From contig JADZBO010000261.1 of assembly GCA_020851995.1 (NCBI GenBank), positions 18,451 to 82,450 on the forward strand: a stretch of DNA of 64,000 bases, written 5' to 3'. The notes beneath the pieces were generated by a model. That model saw only the letters and a list, made by a program, of their open reading frames with translations. It had not been told where the DNA came from and made no database searches. The translations under genes and the position numbers were made by a program. Positions 15,691 to 23,803 of the stretch are shown piece by piece (position 1 is the stretch's first letter; each line of letters opens with the position of its first letter). The stretch is from Burkholderiaceae bacterium (lineage in GTDB: Bacteria > Pseudomonadota > Gammaproteobacteria > Burkholderiales > Burkholderiaceae_B).

Positions 15691-17820
15691 ATGGCATTCC
15701 ACACGACTCGTCACATCCTGATCGCCTTACTGCTCGGTGCGTCCCTGGCCACGCAGGTTCAGGCGCGCGTCACCCGCATCGTGATCGACGAAACAATCCC
15801 GTTCAAGCCACCCTGGATGAGTTCGCGCGCGCCGATCCCCTACGAAAAGATCGCGGGCCGCGCGTTTGGAGAACTCGATCCGACACTGCCCGTCAACGCA
15901 ATCATCCAGGACATCGACCTCGCCCGCGACAAGGACGGTAAGGTTCGCTATGTCGCGTCGTTTGTACTCTACAAACCGGTGAACCCCAGACAGACCAGCG
16001 GATTAATGTGGCATGACGTGCCCAACCGCGGAGGCGTTTTGCCGATGGCGGTCCAGGAGACCGAAGCGGGCGACGTCATGTTGGCCAGCGCCTGGCAGGG
16101 CGACAATGCCGGTGGCACCACGGTGCGACGCCAGGCTTCCGTGGAAGGAGGTCAGTTCCTGCAAGTTCCCGTTGCGCGCAATCCGGATGGCTCACCGGTC
16201 ACAGGCAAGGTCCTGGGTCGTATTGTCAACCGTGCAGGCAAAAATTCGCAGGCGCTTGTCGTTCAGAGCAGTCCCATTCCGTACAAGCCTGTCTCGCTGG
16301 ACACCCGGCAATCGACGCTGGTTTCGCGTGGCGGCGAAACGATGGACGGCAAGGCAATCGACGAAGTGACAATCGCACCCGGCGACTGGGCCTGGGCAAA
16401 GTGCAATGAATCGCTGCCATTCCCGGGATCGCCGGATCCGACGCAGATTTGCCTGAAGGACGGATTTGATCGCAAGCGTCTCTACCAGGTGGTGTTCACA
16501 GCGGCCAACCCTTATGTGCTGGGGATCGGCTTCGCCGCGTGGCGCGACGTCGGTCAGTTCTTCAAGACTGCGCGCGCCGACGACCACGGAACTCCGAACC
16601 CGATCGCCCAGCGGGTGGCGCACAGTATCGGCCGCGGCGTTTCGCAATCGGGCAATTTCCTGCGCGCCTGGCTGCACCTGGGATTCAACCAGGCCGAGGG
16701 TGGCGGCAAGGTGCACGACGGCATCTGGCCCATTATCTCCAACCGCCGCCTCGCCTTAAACGTGCGCTGGGCCCAGCCCGACGGTGTGCAGGAGCTCTAC
16801 CAGGCCGGCAGCGAAGGGCCGCAATGGTGGCTGCCGCACGCGGATCCCGCGAGGCGTCTTCCAGCCGGTGGCGCACTCGATCGCTGCATCGCCAGCAAGA
16901 CCTGTCCGAAGATCATCGAGCACTTCGGTTCGACTGAGGTCTGGGCCATGAAGATGACGCCAGGCTGGGTCGGCACCGACGGCAAGGCAGATTTGCCACT
17001 CCCGGATTTCGTGCGTCGCTACTACATCGCGAGCAGCCCGCACGGGGGCGGTGCCGGCGGTTTCAACTCCAGTCTTCCCGGCGTCGAATTGCCCGCCAAA
17101 GGACCCTTCTGCGGTGGCAATAATTTCGGGGTCGGCATCCTGCCGGCGAATCCTGTGCCGCATTACGAAACCTACAACGCAATCCGGCTGCACTTTCGGA
17201 ACTGGGTCACCAAGGGGATCGACCCACCACCCAGTCGTTATCCGACGCTTGCGCCGAAGGCTGGCGAGAAGTCTGGCACGCTCGCGCCTGCGAACAAGGC
17301 GGCAATCGGCTTTCCGACGCTGCCCGGACTGCGCGCCACAGTGCCCGAAAGGGACTTCATCATTTCGGTGCTCGATTATGACTGGGGTCCCAGGTTCAAC
17401 GCGATGGACCTCTCCGGCATCCAGTCGAATGTTCCGCCGCCCGTGCGCGGCAGCCTCCCCATGTTCGCGCCCAAGGTGGATGCCGACGGAAACGAACTCG
17501 GCGGGGTCCCTGTGGTCTTGCTCGACGCGCCTTTGGGCACATACCTGGGATGGAACATCACAGCCGATGGCGAAAGACCATTTCACAAGGGGCAGATCTG
17601 CAATTACGTCGGCGGCATGATCCCGTTTGCGACGACTGCGCGCGAGCGCAGCGCAAACGGCGACCCACGCCTTTCGCTCGAAGAGCGCTACGGAACTCAC
17701 GATGGCTACGTCAAGGCGGTGCAGCGTGCCGCAGACCGTGCCATGCGTGAACGATTCCTGCTACCCGATGACGCAAAGGCGCTGGTCAAGGCCGCCCAGG
17801 ACAGCAAAGTATTGAAATAG
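15691..17820 (+). CDS. Secreted alpha/beta hydrolase domain protein (Abhydrolase_10-like)
   Basis: A 709-residue exported protein; the N-terminus MAFHTTRHILIALLLGASLATQVQA is a Sec signal peptide. The rest matches the large proteobacterial alpha/beta-hydrolase-domain family: a beta-rich N-terminal part to about residue 290, then IGRGVSQSGNFLRAWLHLGFN near 320, where GVSQSG looks like the nucleophile elbow G-x-S-x-G. The C-terminal half holds HGGGAGGFNSSLPG and the DAPLGTYLGWN segment. Members are suggested to be periplasmic esterases or amidases but no substrate is established. It stands alone, with the intergenic repeat structure just upstream and convergent to the rhodanese gene. Confidence 0.75.
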   Translation: MAFHTTRHILIALLLGASLATQVQARVTRIVIDETIPFKPPWMSSRAPIPYEKIAGRAFGELDPTLPVNAIIQDIDLARDKDGKVRYVASFVLYKPVNPRQTSGLMWHDVPNRGGVLPMAVQETEAGDVMLASAWQGDNAGGTTVRRQASVEGGQFLQVPVARNPDGSPVTGKVLGRIVNRAGKNSQALVVQSSPIPYKPVSLDTRQSTLVSRGGETMDGKAIDEVTIAPGDWAWAKCNESLPFPGSPDPTQICLKDGFDRKRLYQVVFTAANPYVLGIGFAAWRDVGQFFKTARADDHGTPNPIAQRVAHSIGRGVSQSGNFLRAWLHLGFNQAEGGGKVHDGIWPIISNRRLALNVRWAQPDGVQELYQAGSEGPQWWLPHADPARRLPAGGALDRCIASKTCPKIIEHFGSTEVWAMKMTPGWVGTDGKADLPLPDFVRRYYIASSPHGGGAGGFNSSLPGVELPAKGPFCGGNNFGVGILPANPVPHYETYNAIRLHFRNWVTKGIDPPPSRYPTLAPKAGEKSGTLAPANKAAIGFPTLPGLRATVPERDFIISVLDYDWGPRFNAMDLSGIQSNVPPPVRGSLPMFAPKVDADGNELGGVPVVLLDAPLGTYLGWNITADGERPFHKGQICNYVGGMIPFATTARERSANGDPRLSLEERYGTHDGYVKAVQRAADRAMRERFLLPDDAKALVKAAQDSKVLK

Positions 17821-17917
17821 CGGCGGTCCTCAGAAGCGGGTGCGCGGGGGATTGCCGACCTCACTGCCGCGGCGCAAGCGGCGGCGGTCACCGCACCCCG
17901 CGGATTGGGTGGCGAGG

Positions 17918-19570
17918 CTAAATGACCGTGAAATGGTGTGTGCCGTCGCGACGGAGTTGCTCGACCAGACCAAACTCCCAGTCGAGATAACCCTGCATCG
18001 CCTCACGCGCGTTGTTCGTTCCCTCATAGGGTCGCTTGTAGCGATCCAGCGGCGGTGAAGCCAGGCGGGTCGGGCCTTGCTCAAGCGGATGGCCCGCGGC
18101 CTTCCAGGCGTTGGTTCCGCCCGCCAGCACCTCCACTTCACGCCCAATCGCGGCTGACACGTCGGGTGCGGCGTAAGCAGACAGGAGTCCATCGGGACAG
18201 GTGATCACCACGCGCGGCGCACTCGGCATCTGCTCCAGGGCGCGCGCCAGTTGCGATCGCAAGGCGAACCAGGCGCCGGGAATGTGGCCCTGAACGTACT
18301 GCGCGTGCCGCGCGAGGTCGATCACAAGCAAGTCTGCGGGATCGCGCATGGCAACAGCAAAATCCGCCACACTCAGGCTGCGATGCGCGGGCGTCGGTGG
18401 CAAAGGAGCCCATCCGGAGCCAGCTTGCGTCAAGTCGTCGCGGGTGACCCCATCGAGCACGTAGACGTCCCAGGCCATCTGGGCAAGCCAGGATGCGGTC
18501 ATGTTCGCGCGTACGCCATCGGTATCCACGAGCAGAATGCGGGCGCCCCGCACCGGCGCGACCATCTCGGTTTCCTGAACCAGTTGCCCGCCCGGTGTCG
18601 AACGAAATCCGGGCAGATGCCCCGCGGCGAATTCTTCCGGCGTGCGTGCGTCAAAAAAGTAGGTCGTGCGCCCCTCCTGGGCCTGCCACGCCTGCGCATC
18701 GGCAAGCGTCGCCCGCCGCACGCCCGCGCGGTTGGCCACGTCCTGTGCGCGCCGGGCGGCCACCGTCACCGACGATGGGGCGGGAGCGCCGGCCTGCCGT
18801 TGCTGGCCTTTGTCCAGTGTCTGGCCTGCAAGTGTCCAGCCGATAGTGCCGTTGCGCAACGCACTGACCGGATTCGGCAGCCCCGCATTGATCAGCGATT
18901 GTGTGCCGATGATGCTGCGAGTGCGGCCGGCGCAATTGACGATCACGCGGGTCTCGGGACGCGGCGCCAGATCGGGCACCCGAAGCACAAGCTCGGCCCC
19001 CGGACAACTGACCGCCGTGGGGATGCTCATGGTCTGGTATTCGTCAAACCGCCGCGCATCGACAATGACCACATCGGCCTTCGCCTCGATCAGGGACTGA
19101 ACTTCCTCTGCGGAAAGCGAGGGCGTGTGGCGCTTTGACTCCACCAGTTCACCAAAGGACTTGCTCGGAACATTGACGTCGCGGAATACCTCGCCGCCTG
19201 CGGCGATCCAGCCCTGCAGCCCGTCCCGGAACACGGAAACGTCCGAATAGCCGAGCGCCCGCAGGCGCGCCGCGGCCAGCATCGCCGTCCGGTCGTTCGC
19301 GCCGTCGTCAAACGTCACAATCGGGACGTCGCGCCGTGGCAGTTTGGCATAGGCGTCGAGTTCGAGGCGCGCAAGCGGAAAATTCGCAGCAAACAGCGGA
19401 TGGGCTTGCGCATGCGGATCTTCCTCACGCACATCCAGCAGCGCAATCTCGTGACGAGCAAGCAGGCTGGCGCGGACAAACGCATAATCGCGCAGCGGAA
19501 TTTCGACTGGTTTTGTATCGGACGCTTTCATGCTTTCGACTGGTTTTGTATCGGACGCTTTCATGCTCAT
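17918..19570 (-). CDS. Four-domain rhodanese (sulfurtransferase)
   Basis: A 550-residue protein made of four rhodanese modules. The active-site loops in order are FDDGANDR (Asp in place of Cys), NCAGRTRS (Cys present), VDTDGVRA (no Cys) and TCPDGLLS (Cys present), so active and inactive domains alternate, as if a catalytic/structural pair had been duplicated. Such proteins move sulfane sulfur between thiols in the cytoplasm. The start at 19570 overlaps the stop of the thiol dioxygenase gene (ATGA), proving coupling of the two. The first 24 residues hold the peptide MKASDTKPVES twice because of a perfect 33-base duplication; translation could also begin at the second copy. Confidence 0.85.
   Translation of the reverse strand: MSMKASDTKPVESMKASDTKPVEIPLRDYAFVRASLLARHEIALLDVREEDPHAQAHPLFAANFPLARLELDAYAKLPRRDVPIVTFDDGANDRTAMLAAARLRALGYSDVSVFRDGLQGWIAAGGEVFRDVNVPSKSFGELVESKRHTPSLSAEEVQSLIEAKADVVIVDARRFDEYQTMSIPTAVSCPGAELVLRVPDLAPRPETRVIVNCAGRTRSIIGTQSLINAGLPNPVSALRNGTIGWTLAGQTLDKGQQRQAGAPAPSSVTVAARRAQDVANRAGVRRATLADAQAWQAQEGRTTYFFDARTPEEFAAGHLPGFRSTPGGQLVQETEMVAPVRGARILLVDTDGVRANMTASWLAQMAWDVYVLDGVTRDDLTQAGSGWAPLPPTPAHRSLSVADFAVAMRDPADLLVIDLARHAQYVQGHIPGAWFALRSQLARALEQMPSAPRVVITCPDGLLSAYAAPDVSAAIGREVEVLAGGTNAWKAAGHPLEQGPTRLASPPLDRYKRPYEGTNNAREAMQGYLDWEFGLVEQLRRDGTHHFTVI
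19501..19566. repeat. Perfect 33-bp tandem duplication at the rhodanese N-terminus
   Basis: Bases 19501-19533 and 19534-19566 are identical. The unit encodes an 11-residue peptide (MKASDTKPVE plus Ser or Ile at the join) and includes an in-frame ATG, so each copy brings its own potential start codon. Confidence 0.97.
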
Positions 19571-20139
19571 GACCACAGATTGGGAACGACGTCGCTGCAA
19601 TAGCCCGACACGAACGATTTCTCGGCGCCAGTGACCGGATCGAACACATGGCGATGAATCCGGCCGATATTGCCACCATACACATGGATACTGATCGAAG
19701 TCTGGTCGGCGTAAAAATTCGCAACTTCATGAATGTCGTGTGTCGTCGGCGAGACAGATCCGACCTGACCGGGCAGCAGCGTCACACAGCGACCCGGAGT
19801 CATTGCTCCGTGCGCATCGCGCAGATAGTGGGTCTCGACCTCCTTGCCCCGAAGCATACCGATCAGGCCCCAGGTCATGTGGTCGTGGACAGGTGTTTTT
19901 TGCCCAGGGCCCCAGACGAAGCTGACCATCGAAAACCGCTCAAGCGGATCGGCATATAACAGGTACTGCTGGTAGTACTGCGGGTGGGGCACAGCGAACT
20001 GCTCAGGCAACCAGTCATCCTGCGCCACGAGCGCTGCCAGCAATACGCTGCCGTCGCGCAGGATGTCAGGCTCGGCGGGGCGCGTTTCAAGCAGGCGACT
20101 CATGCCCTGCGCGAATGCGAGCAATTTCTCGTTTTTCAT
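19567..20139 (-). CDS. Cysteine dioxygenase family thiol dioxygenase
   Basis: A 190-residue cupin. PVHDHMTWGLIGML (about residues 82-95) gives two iron-binding histidines and THDIHEVAN the third; ISIHVYGGNIGR carries the conserved Tyr. These enzymes add dioxygen to a small thiol, yielding a sulfinate. The segment YYQQYLLYADPLERFSMV lies where cysteine dioxygenases have an Arg for the substrate carboxylate and 3-mercaptopropionate dioxygenases have Gln; the Gln-rich reading here leans towards 3-mercaptopropionate, but an alignment is needed. It is coupled to the rhodanese gene, a common bacterial pairing for organic sulfur breakdown. Confidence 0.83.
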   Translation of the reverse strand: MKNEKLLAFAQGMSRLLETRPAEPDILRDGSVLLAALVAQDDWLPEQFAVPHPQYYQQYLLYADPLERFSMVSFVWGPGQKTPVHDHMTWGLIGMLRGKEVETHYLRDAHGAMTPGRCVTLLPGQVGSVSPTTHDIHEVANFYADQTSISIHVYGGNIGRIHRHVFDPVTGAEKSFVSGYCSDVVPNLWS

Positions 20140-20448
20140 GTGATCAGTCCGGCAATGGAGTGCGGATCAGTTTAAACGAGTGAACACTTGGCGCATCGCA
20201 AGAGCTATTTCACGAAACGCAAGTAAAAATCAGTAACCAAACGCAAACTCAAGGTCTTCAATCCACCTCTTTGCGCGCATCATGACCTAAAAATTATTTA
20301 CGTTTTGATTGATTCCAGGAATTCCAGGCAAGGCGCACCGCACCGCTCCGCTGCAGCCAACCCGATGAACCGGCAGGAACAACTCAAACGAACTGTTGTC
20401 CTGTTAAAAACTATCCGGGCTTAGGGCGTTCCTCTATACTGCGATCTT

Positions 20449-20465
20449 TTATCACTTAGTGATAA
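20449..20465. promoter_or_regulatory. Candidate TetR-type operator upstream of the RND operon
   Basis: TTATCACT-T-AGTGATAA is a perfect 17-base palindrome. It begins about nine bases after a TATACT -10-like element (20435-20440), so a bound repressor would cover the transcription start. Palindromes of this size in front of RND pumps are usually read by TetR-family repressors; no such gene lies in the window next to it. Confidence 0.55.
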
Positions 20466-20551
20466 TTAATCGGCTTATCGTTGAACGAGATCAATCAGCA
20501 AAACGGTTTGCGTGTTGACCGGGCGTTTCCTCCATCCAAGGTTCGGCAACA

Positions 20552-20572
20552 TTTAGTAACTCATTCACTAAA
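20552..20572. promoter_or_regulatory. Second inverted repeat 27 bp before the pump start
   Basis: TTTAGT-N9-ACTAAA is an imperfect inverted repeat with AGTAACT/ATTCACT half-sites that resemble the AGTGAT half-site of the upstream palindrome. It may be a secondary binding site of the same regulator, or an mRNA hairpin near the ribosome site. Confidence 0.35.
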
Positions 20573-20599
20573 AGCACGTTTTAAAGCGGACGCCAAAGG

Positions 20600-23500
20600 A
20601 TGTGGATCGTTAGAGTAGCCCTGGAACGCCCTTACACATTCCTTGTGATGGCGATCCTCATCTTGCTGGCGACTCCTCTGGCCGTGCAACGTACGCCTGT
20701 TGACGCACTGCCCGACATCAACATCCCCGTGATCAGCGTCATCTGGACCTACAACGGCCTGTCAGCCGAGCAGATGGGCAACCGGATCACGCAGAACCAT
20801 GAACGCACACTGACCACCACGGTCAATGACATCGAACACATCGAGTCGCAATCTCTGGGTGGCATCTCGATCATCAAGATCTACTTCCAGCCTAACGTCA
20901 ACATCCAGACCGCGCTGGCTCAGGTTGTGGCGGTGTCACAGTCCGCTCTGCGCTCATTGCCCCAGGGCACGGTTCCGCCGCTCATCATCAAGTACACGGC
21001 ATCCAGCGTGCCAGTGGTGCAGATCGGTATGTCGAGCAAGACCATCGCGGAAAAGGAGTTGTTTGACGCGGCTCTCAACGTCGTCCGTCCGCAGATGATC
21101 ACGATTCCGGGCGTGGCGATGCCGTTCCCCTACGGTGGCAAACCCCGGGTGATCTCCGTCGATATTGATCCTCAAGCCCTGCTTGCGAAGGGAATGACGT
21201 CTTCGGATGTCATCAATGCGATCAACACGCAGAACCTGATTCTGCCCTCCGGGACGGCCAAGATCGGCGACTTCGAATACACGGTCGCCGTCAACGCATC
21301 GCCCGGCAGCATCGAAGGGCTCAACGACATCCCGGTCAGAACGGTCAACGGTGCCACCACCTATCTGCGCGAAGTGGCGCACGTGCGGGACGGATTTTCA
21401 CCTCAGACCAACATCGTGCGGTTGAACGGGGAACGTGGACTGATTCTCTCCGCGCTCAAGAATGGCAGCGCGTCGACGCTGGACGTCGTGGCTGACATCA
21501 AGAAAAAACTGCCGACTTTGCTGCCCTTGCTGCCCGAGGGGGTTGATGTGCAATTGCTGGCGGACCAGTCGATCTTCGTGAAGGCCGCGATCTCGGGGGT
21601 GGTCTACGAAGCCCTGATTGCCGCCACACTCACCGCGGTCATGCTGCTGCTCTTTCTGGGCAATTGGCGCACGACCGCCATCATCGCGATCTCGATCCCT
21701 TTATCGATCTTTACCTCGCTGATCTTTCTGAAACTGTTGGGCGAGACCATCAACGTCATGACGCTGGGCGGCCTGGCGCTGGCGGTCGGCATTCTGGTGG
21801 ATGATGCCACGGTGACCATCGAGAATATCGAGCGCCATCTGCACATGGGGACGGGTCTGCATGAGGCCATCCTGGAAGGCGCGGGTGAAATTGCGGTTCC
21901 GGCATTTGTTTCGACGCTGGCCATCTGTATCGTGTTCGTGCCGATGTTTTTCCTCGGCGGTGTGGCGAAGTTCCTGTTCGTGCCCCTGGCCGAAGCGGTG
22001 ATTTTTGCCATGCTGGCGTCCTACGTCCTTTCGCGTACGCTCGTACCGACCCTCGCGCTGATGATGCTGGGGCATGACGTCAAACCTGGTCGATTCGCAC
22101 GTGCGGTCCAATCCGTGCACCACCGTTTCAACGCCAGGTTCGAAAAGTTCCGCGCCGCCTATACGCTGCTGTTGAGCCATCTGCTGACACACCGCAAGGC
22201 CTTCATCGCAAGTTTCCTGGGGTTTTGCATCTTGTCCTGCGGCCTGTTCGCATTCCTGGGGCGCGACCTCTTTCCGGTCGTCGACACGGGTCAGATCAAG
22301 CTGCACGTGCGCACCCCCACCGGCACCCGCATCGAAAAGACCGCCGAGATCGTCGCCGAGGTGAATGACGTGATCCGTCAGGTCATTCCCGAATCCGAGC
22401 TTTCATCGATTCTCGACAACCTCGGCCTGCCGAACAGCGGTATCAACCTTTCCTACAGCAGTTCAGGCACGATCGGTTCGCTCGATGGCGATATCCTCAT
22501 CACGCTCAAACCCGGCCATCGTCCCTCTGAGGAGTACATGGAAAAATTGCTGCCGGAGTTGCGCAGGAATTTCCCGGGCGTGGAGTTCTTTTTCCAGCCC
22601 GCCGACATCGTGACCCAGATCCTGAACTTTGGCATCCCGGCGGCAATCGATGTTCAGATCCTCGGCCCCAACTACGCGGCCAACCAGATTCTCGCCGGCA
22701 AACTGGTCAGCAAAATCGCCGCGATCCCCGGCGCGGCGGATGTTCGCGTGCACCAGCGTCTTGACGCCCCCTCGATCAAGCTGACCATGGATCGCACGCG
22801 CATCCAGGGCATGGGACTCAATCCTCAGGATGTCGCGCAGAACCTGTTGCTGCCACTGTCGGGCAGCGCGCAGACCTCCCCCAATTTCTGGCTCAACCCG
22901 TTCAACAACATCAGCTATAGCGTCCAGGCGCGCGCCCCGGAGGTCAGGATCGAATCGCTTGATGATTTGATGCGACTGCCAGTGGGCACGGCGAGCGCCG
23001 CGGCAGCGGCGGCAGCGGCGACCGGTGGCGGCAACGCCGCATCGGGTCGGCCCACCCAGGTTCTCGGCAACCTCGTCAGCGCACAACCCGCAACCGAGTT
23101 CGCAATTCTGACGCGCTACAACATTTTGCCGTCGATCAACATTTACGCCAACGTTCGAGGCCGAGACCTGGCTTCGGTTGCGGAGGAAATCCAGCGCATC
23201 ATCGATGAGGCGCGCCCCGACCTGCCGCGCGGCAGCAAGATCAGCATGCGCGGGCAGGTCGACACGATGCTCAACTCCTACATCGGCCTGGGCATCGGAC
23301 TGATAGGCGCAATCATTCTGGTGTATCTGCTGATTGTCGTGAACTTCCAGTCGTGGCTGGATCCTTTCATTATCATTTCGGGTCTGGTTGCGGCGCTGGC
23401 GGGCATTGCCTGGATGCTGGTCATTACCGGAACCAACCTGAGCGTACCTGCGCTGACGGGCGCCATCATGTGCATGGGCGTGGCCACCGCCAACAGTATC

Positions 23501-23803
23501 CTGGTGGTCTCGTTTGCCCGACAACGAATGGCAGACGGCATGCCACCGCTCTCGGCGGCGCTTGAGGCGGGAGCCACACGACTGCGGCCCGTCCTGATGA
23601 CGGCGCTGGCGATGATCCTGGGCATGATTCCCATGGCGCTCGCTCTGGGCGAAGGTTCGGAGCAAAATGCGCCGCTCGGCCGGGCCGTGATCGGTGGCCT
23701 GCTCTTCGCGACAGTTTCAACGGTGCTGTTCGTGCCCGTGGTATTTGCGTCGTTCCACCGCTGGCTGGCAGTACGCGCCGAACACAGGAAGGCCTTGACA
23801 TGA
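20600..23803 (+). CDS. RND efflux pump inner-membrane permease (AcrB/HAE1-like)
   Basis: A 1067-residue twelve-helix antiporter. PDINIPVISVIWTYNGLSAEQM near the start, GILVDDATVTIENIERHL (Asp403-Asp404 region, proton relay of TM4) and the late GAIMCMGVATANSILVVSFARQR of TM10 define the family. In AcrB the TM10 motif contains Lys940 (SAKNAIL); here the matching residue is Ala964 (TATANSIL), so the proton relay must differ. An alanine run with a glycine tail (about residues 796-812) looks like a low-complexity insert in the periplasmic part. It is the first gene of a pump-adaptor-channel operon; the stop overlaps the adaptor start (ATGA). Substrates are unknown. Confidence 0.9.
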   Translation: MWIVRVALERPYTFLVMAILILLATPLAVQRTPVDALPDINIPVISVIWTYNGLSAEQMGNRITQNHERTLTTTVNDIEHIESQSLGGISIIKIYFQPNVNIQTALAQVVAVSQSALRSLPQGTVPPLIIKYTASSVPVVQIGMSSKTIAEKELFDAALNVVRPQMITIPGVAMPFPYGGKPRVISVDIDPQALLAKGMTSSDVINAINTQNLILPSGTAKIGDFEYTVAVNASPGSIEGLNDIPVRTVNGATTYLREVAHVRDGFSPQTNIVRLNGERGLILSALKNGSASTLDVVADIKKKLPTLLPLLPEGVDVQLLADQSIFVKAAISGVVYEALIAATLTAVMLLLFLGNWRTTAIIAISIPLSIFTSLIFLKLLGETINVMTLGGLALAVGILVDDATVTIENIERHLHMGTGLHEAILEGAGEIAVPAFVSTLAICIVFVPMFFLGGVAKFLFVPLAEAVIFAMLASYVLSRTLVPTLALMMLGHDVKPGRFARAVQSVHHRFNARFEKFRAAYTLLLSHLLTHRKAFIASFLGFCILSCGLFAFLGRDLFPVVDTGQIKLHVRTPTGTRIEKTAEIVAEVNDVIRQVIPESELSSILDNLGLPNSGINLSYSSSGTIGSLDGDILITLKPGHRPSEEYMEKLLPELRRNFPGVEFFFQPADIVTQILNFGIPAAIDVQILGPNYAANQILAGKLVSKIAAIPGAADVRVHQRLDAPSIKLTMDRTRIQGMGLNPQDVAQNLLLPLSGSAQTSPNFWLNPFNNISYSVQARAPEVRIESLDDLMRLPVGTASAAAAAAAATGGGNAASGRPTQVLGNLVSAQPATEFAILTRYNILPSINIYANVRGRDLASVAEEIQRIIDEARPDLPRGSKISMRGQVDTMLNSYIGLGIGLIGAIILVYLLIVVNFQSWLDPFIIISGLVAALAGIAWMLVITGTNLSVPALTGAIMCMGVATANSILVVSFARQRMADGMPPLSAALEAGATRLRPVLMTALAMILGMIPMALALGEGSEQNAPLGRAVIGGLLFATVSTVLFVPVVFASFHRWLAVRAEHRKALT

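Larger units (their letters stand above)
20140..20599. other. 460-bp divergent regulatory region for the RND pump and thiol dioxygenase operons
   Basis: No ORF with coding signs is seen. Compared with its surroundings it is AT-rich, with a TATACT -10-like element at 20435-20440 and two palindromic candidates for repressor binding, given separately. The 140-base untranslated leader implied before the pump start is long. Confidence 0.6.
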
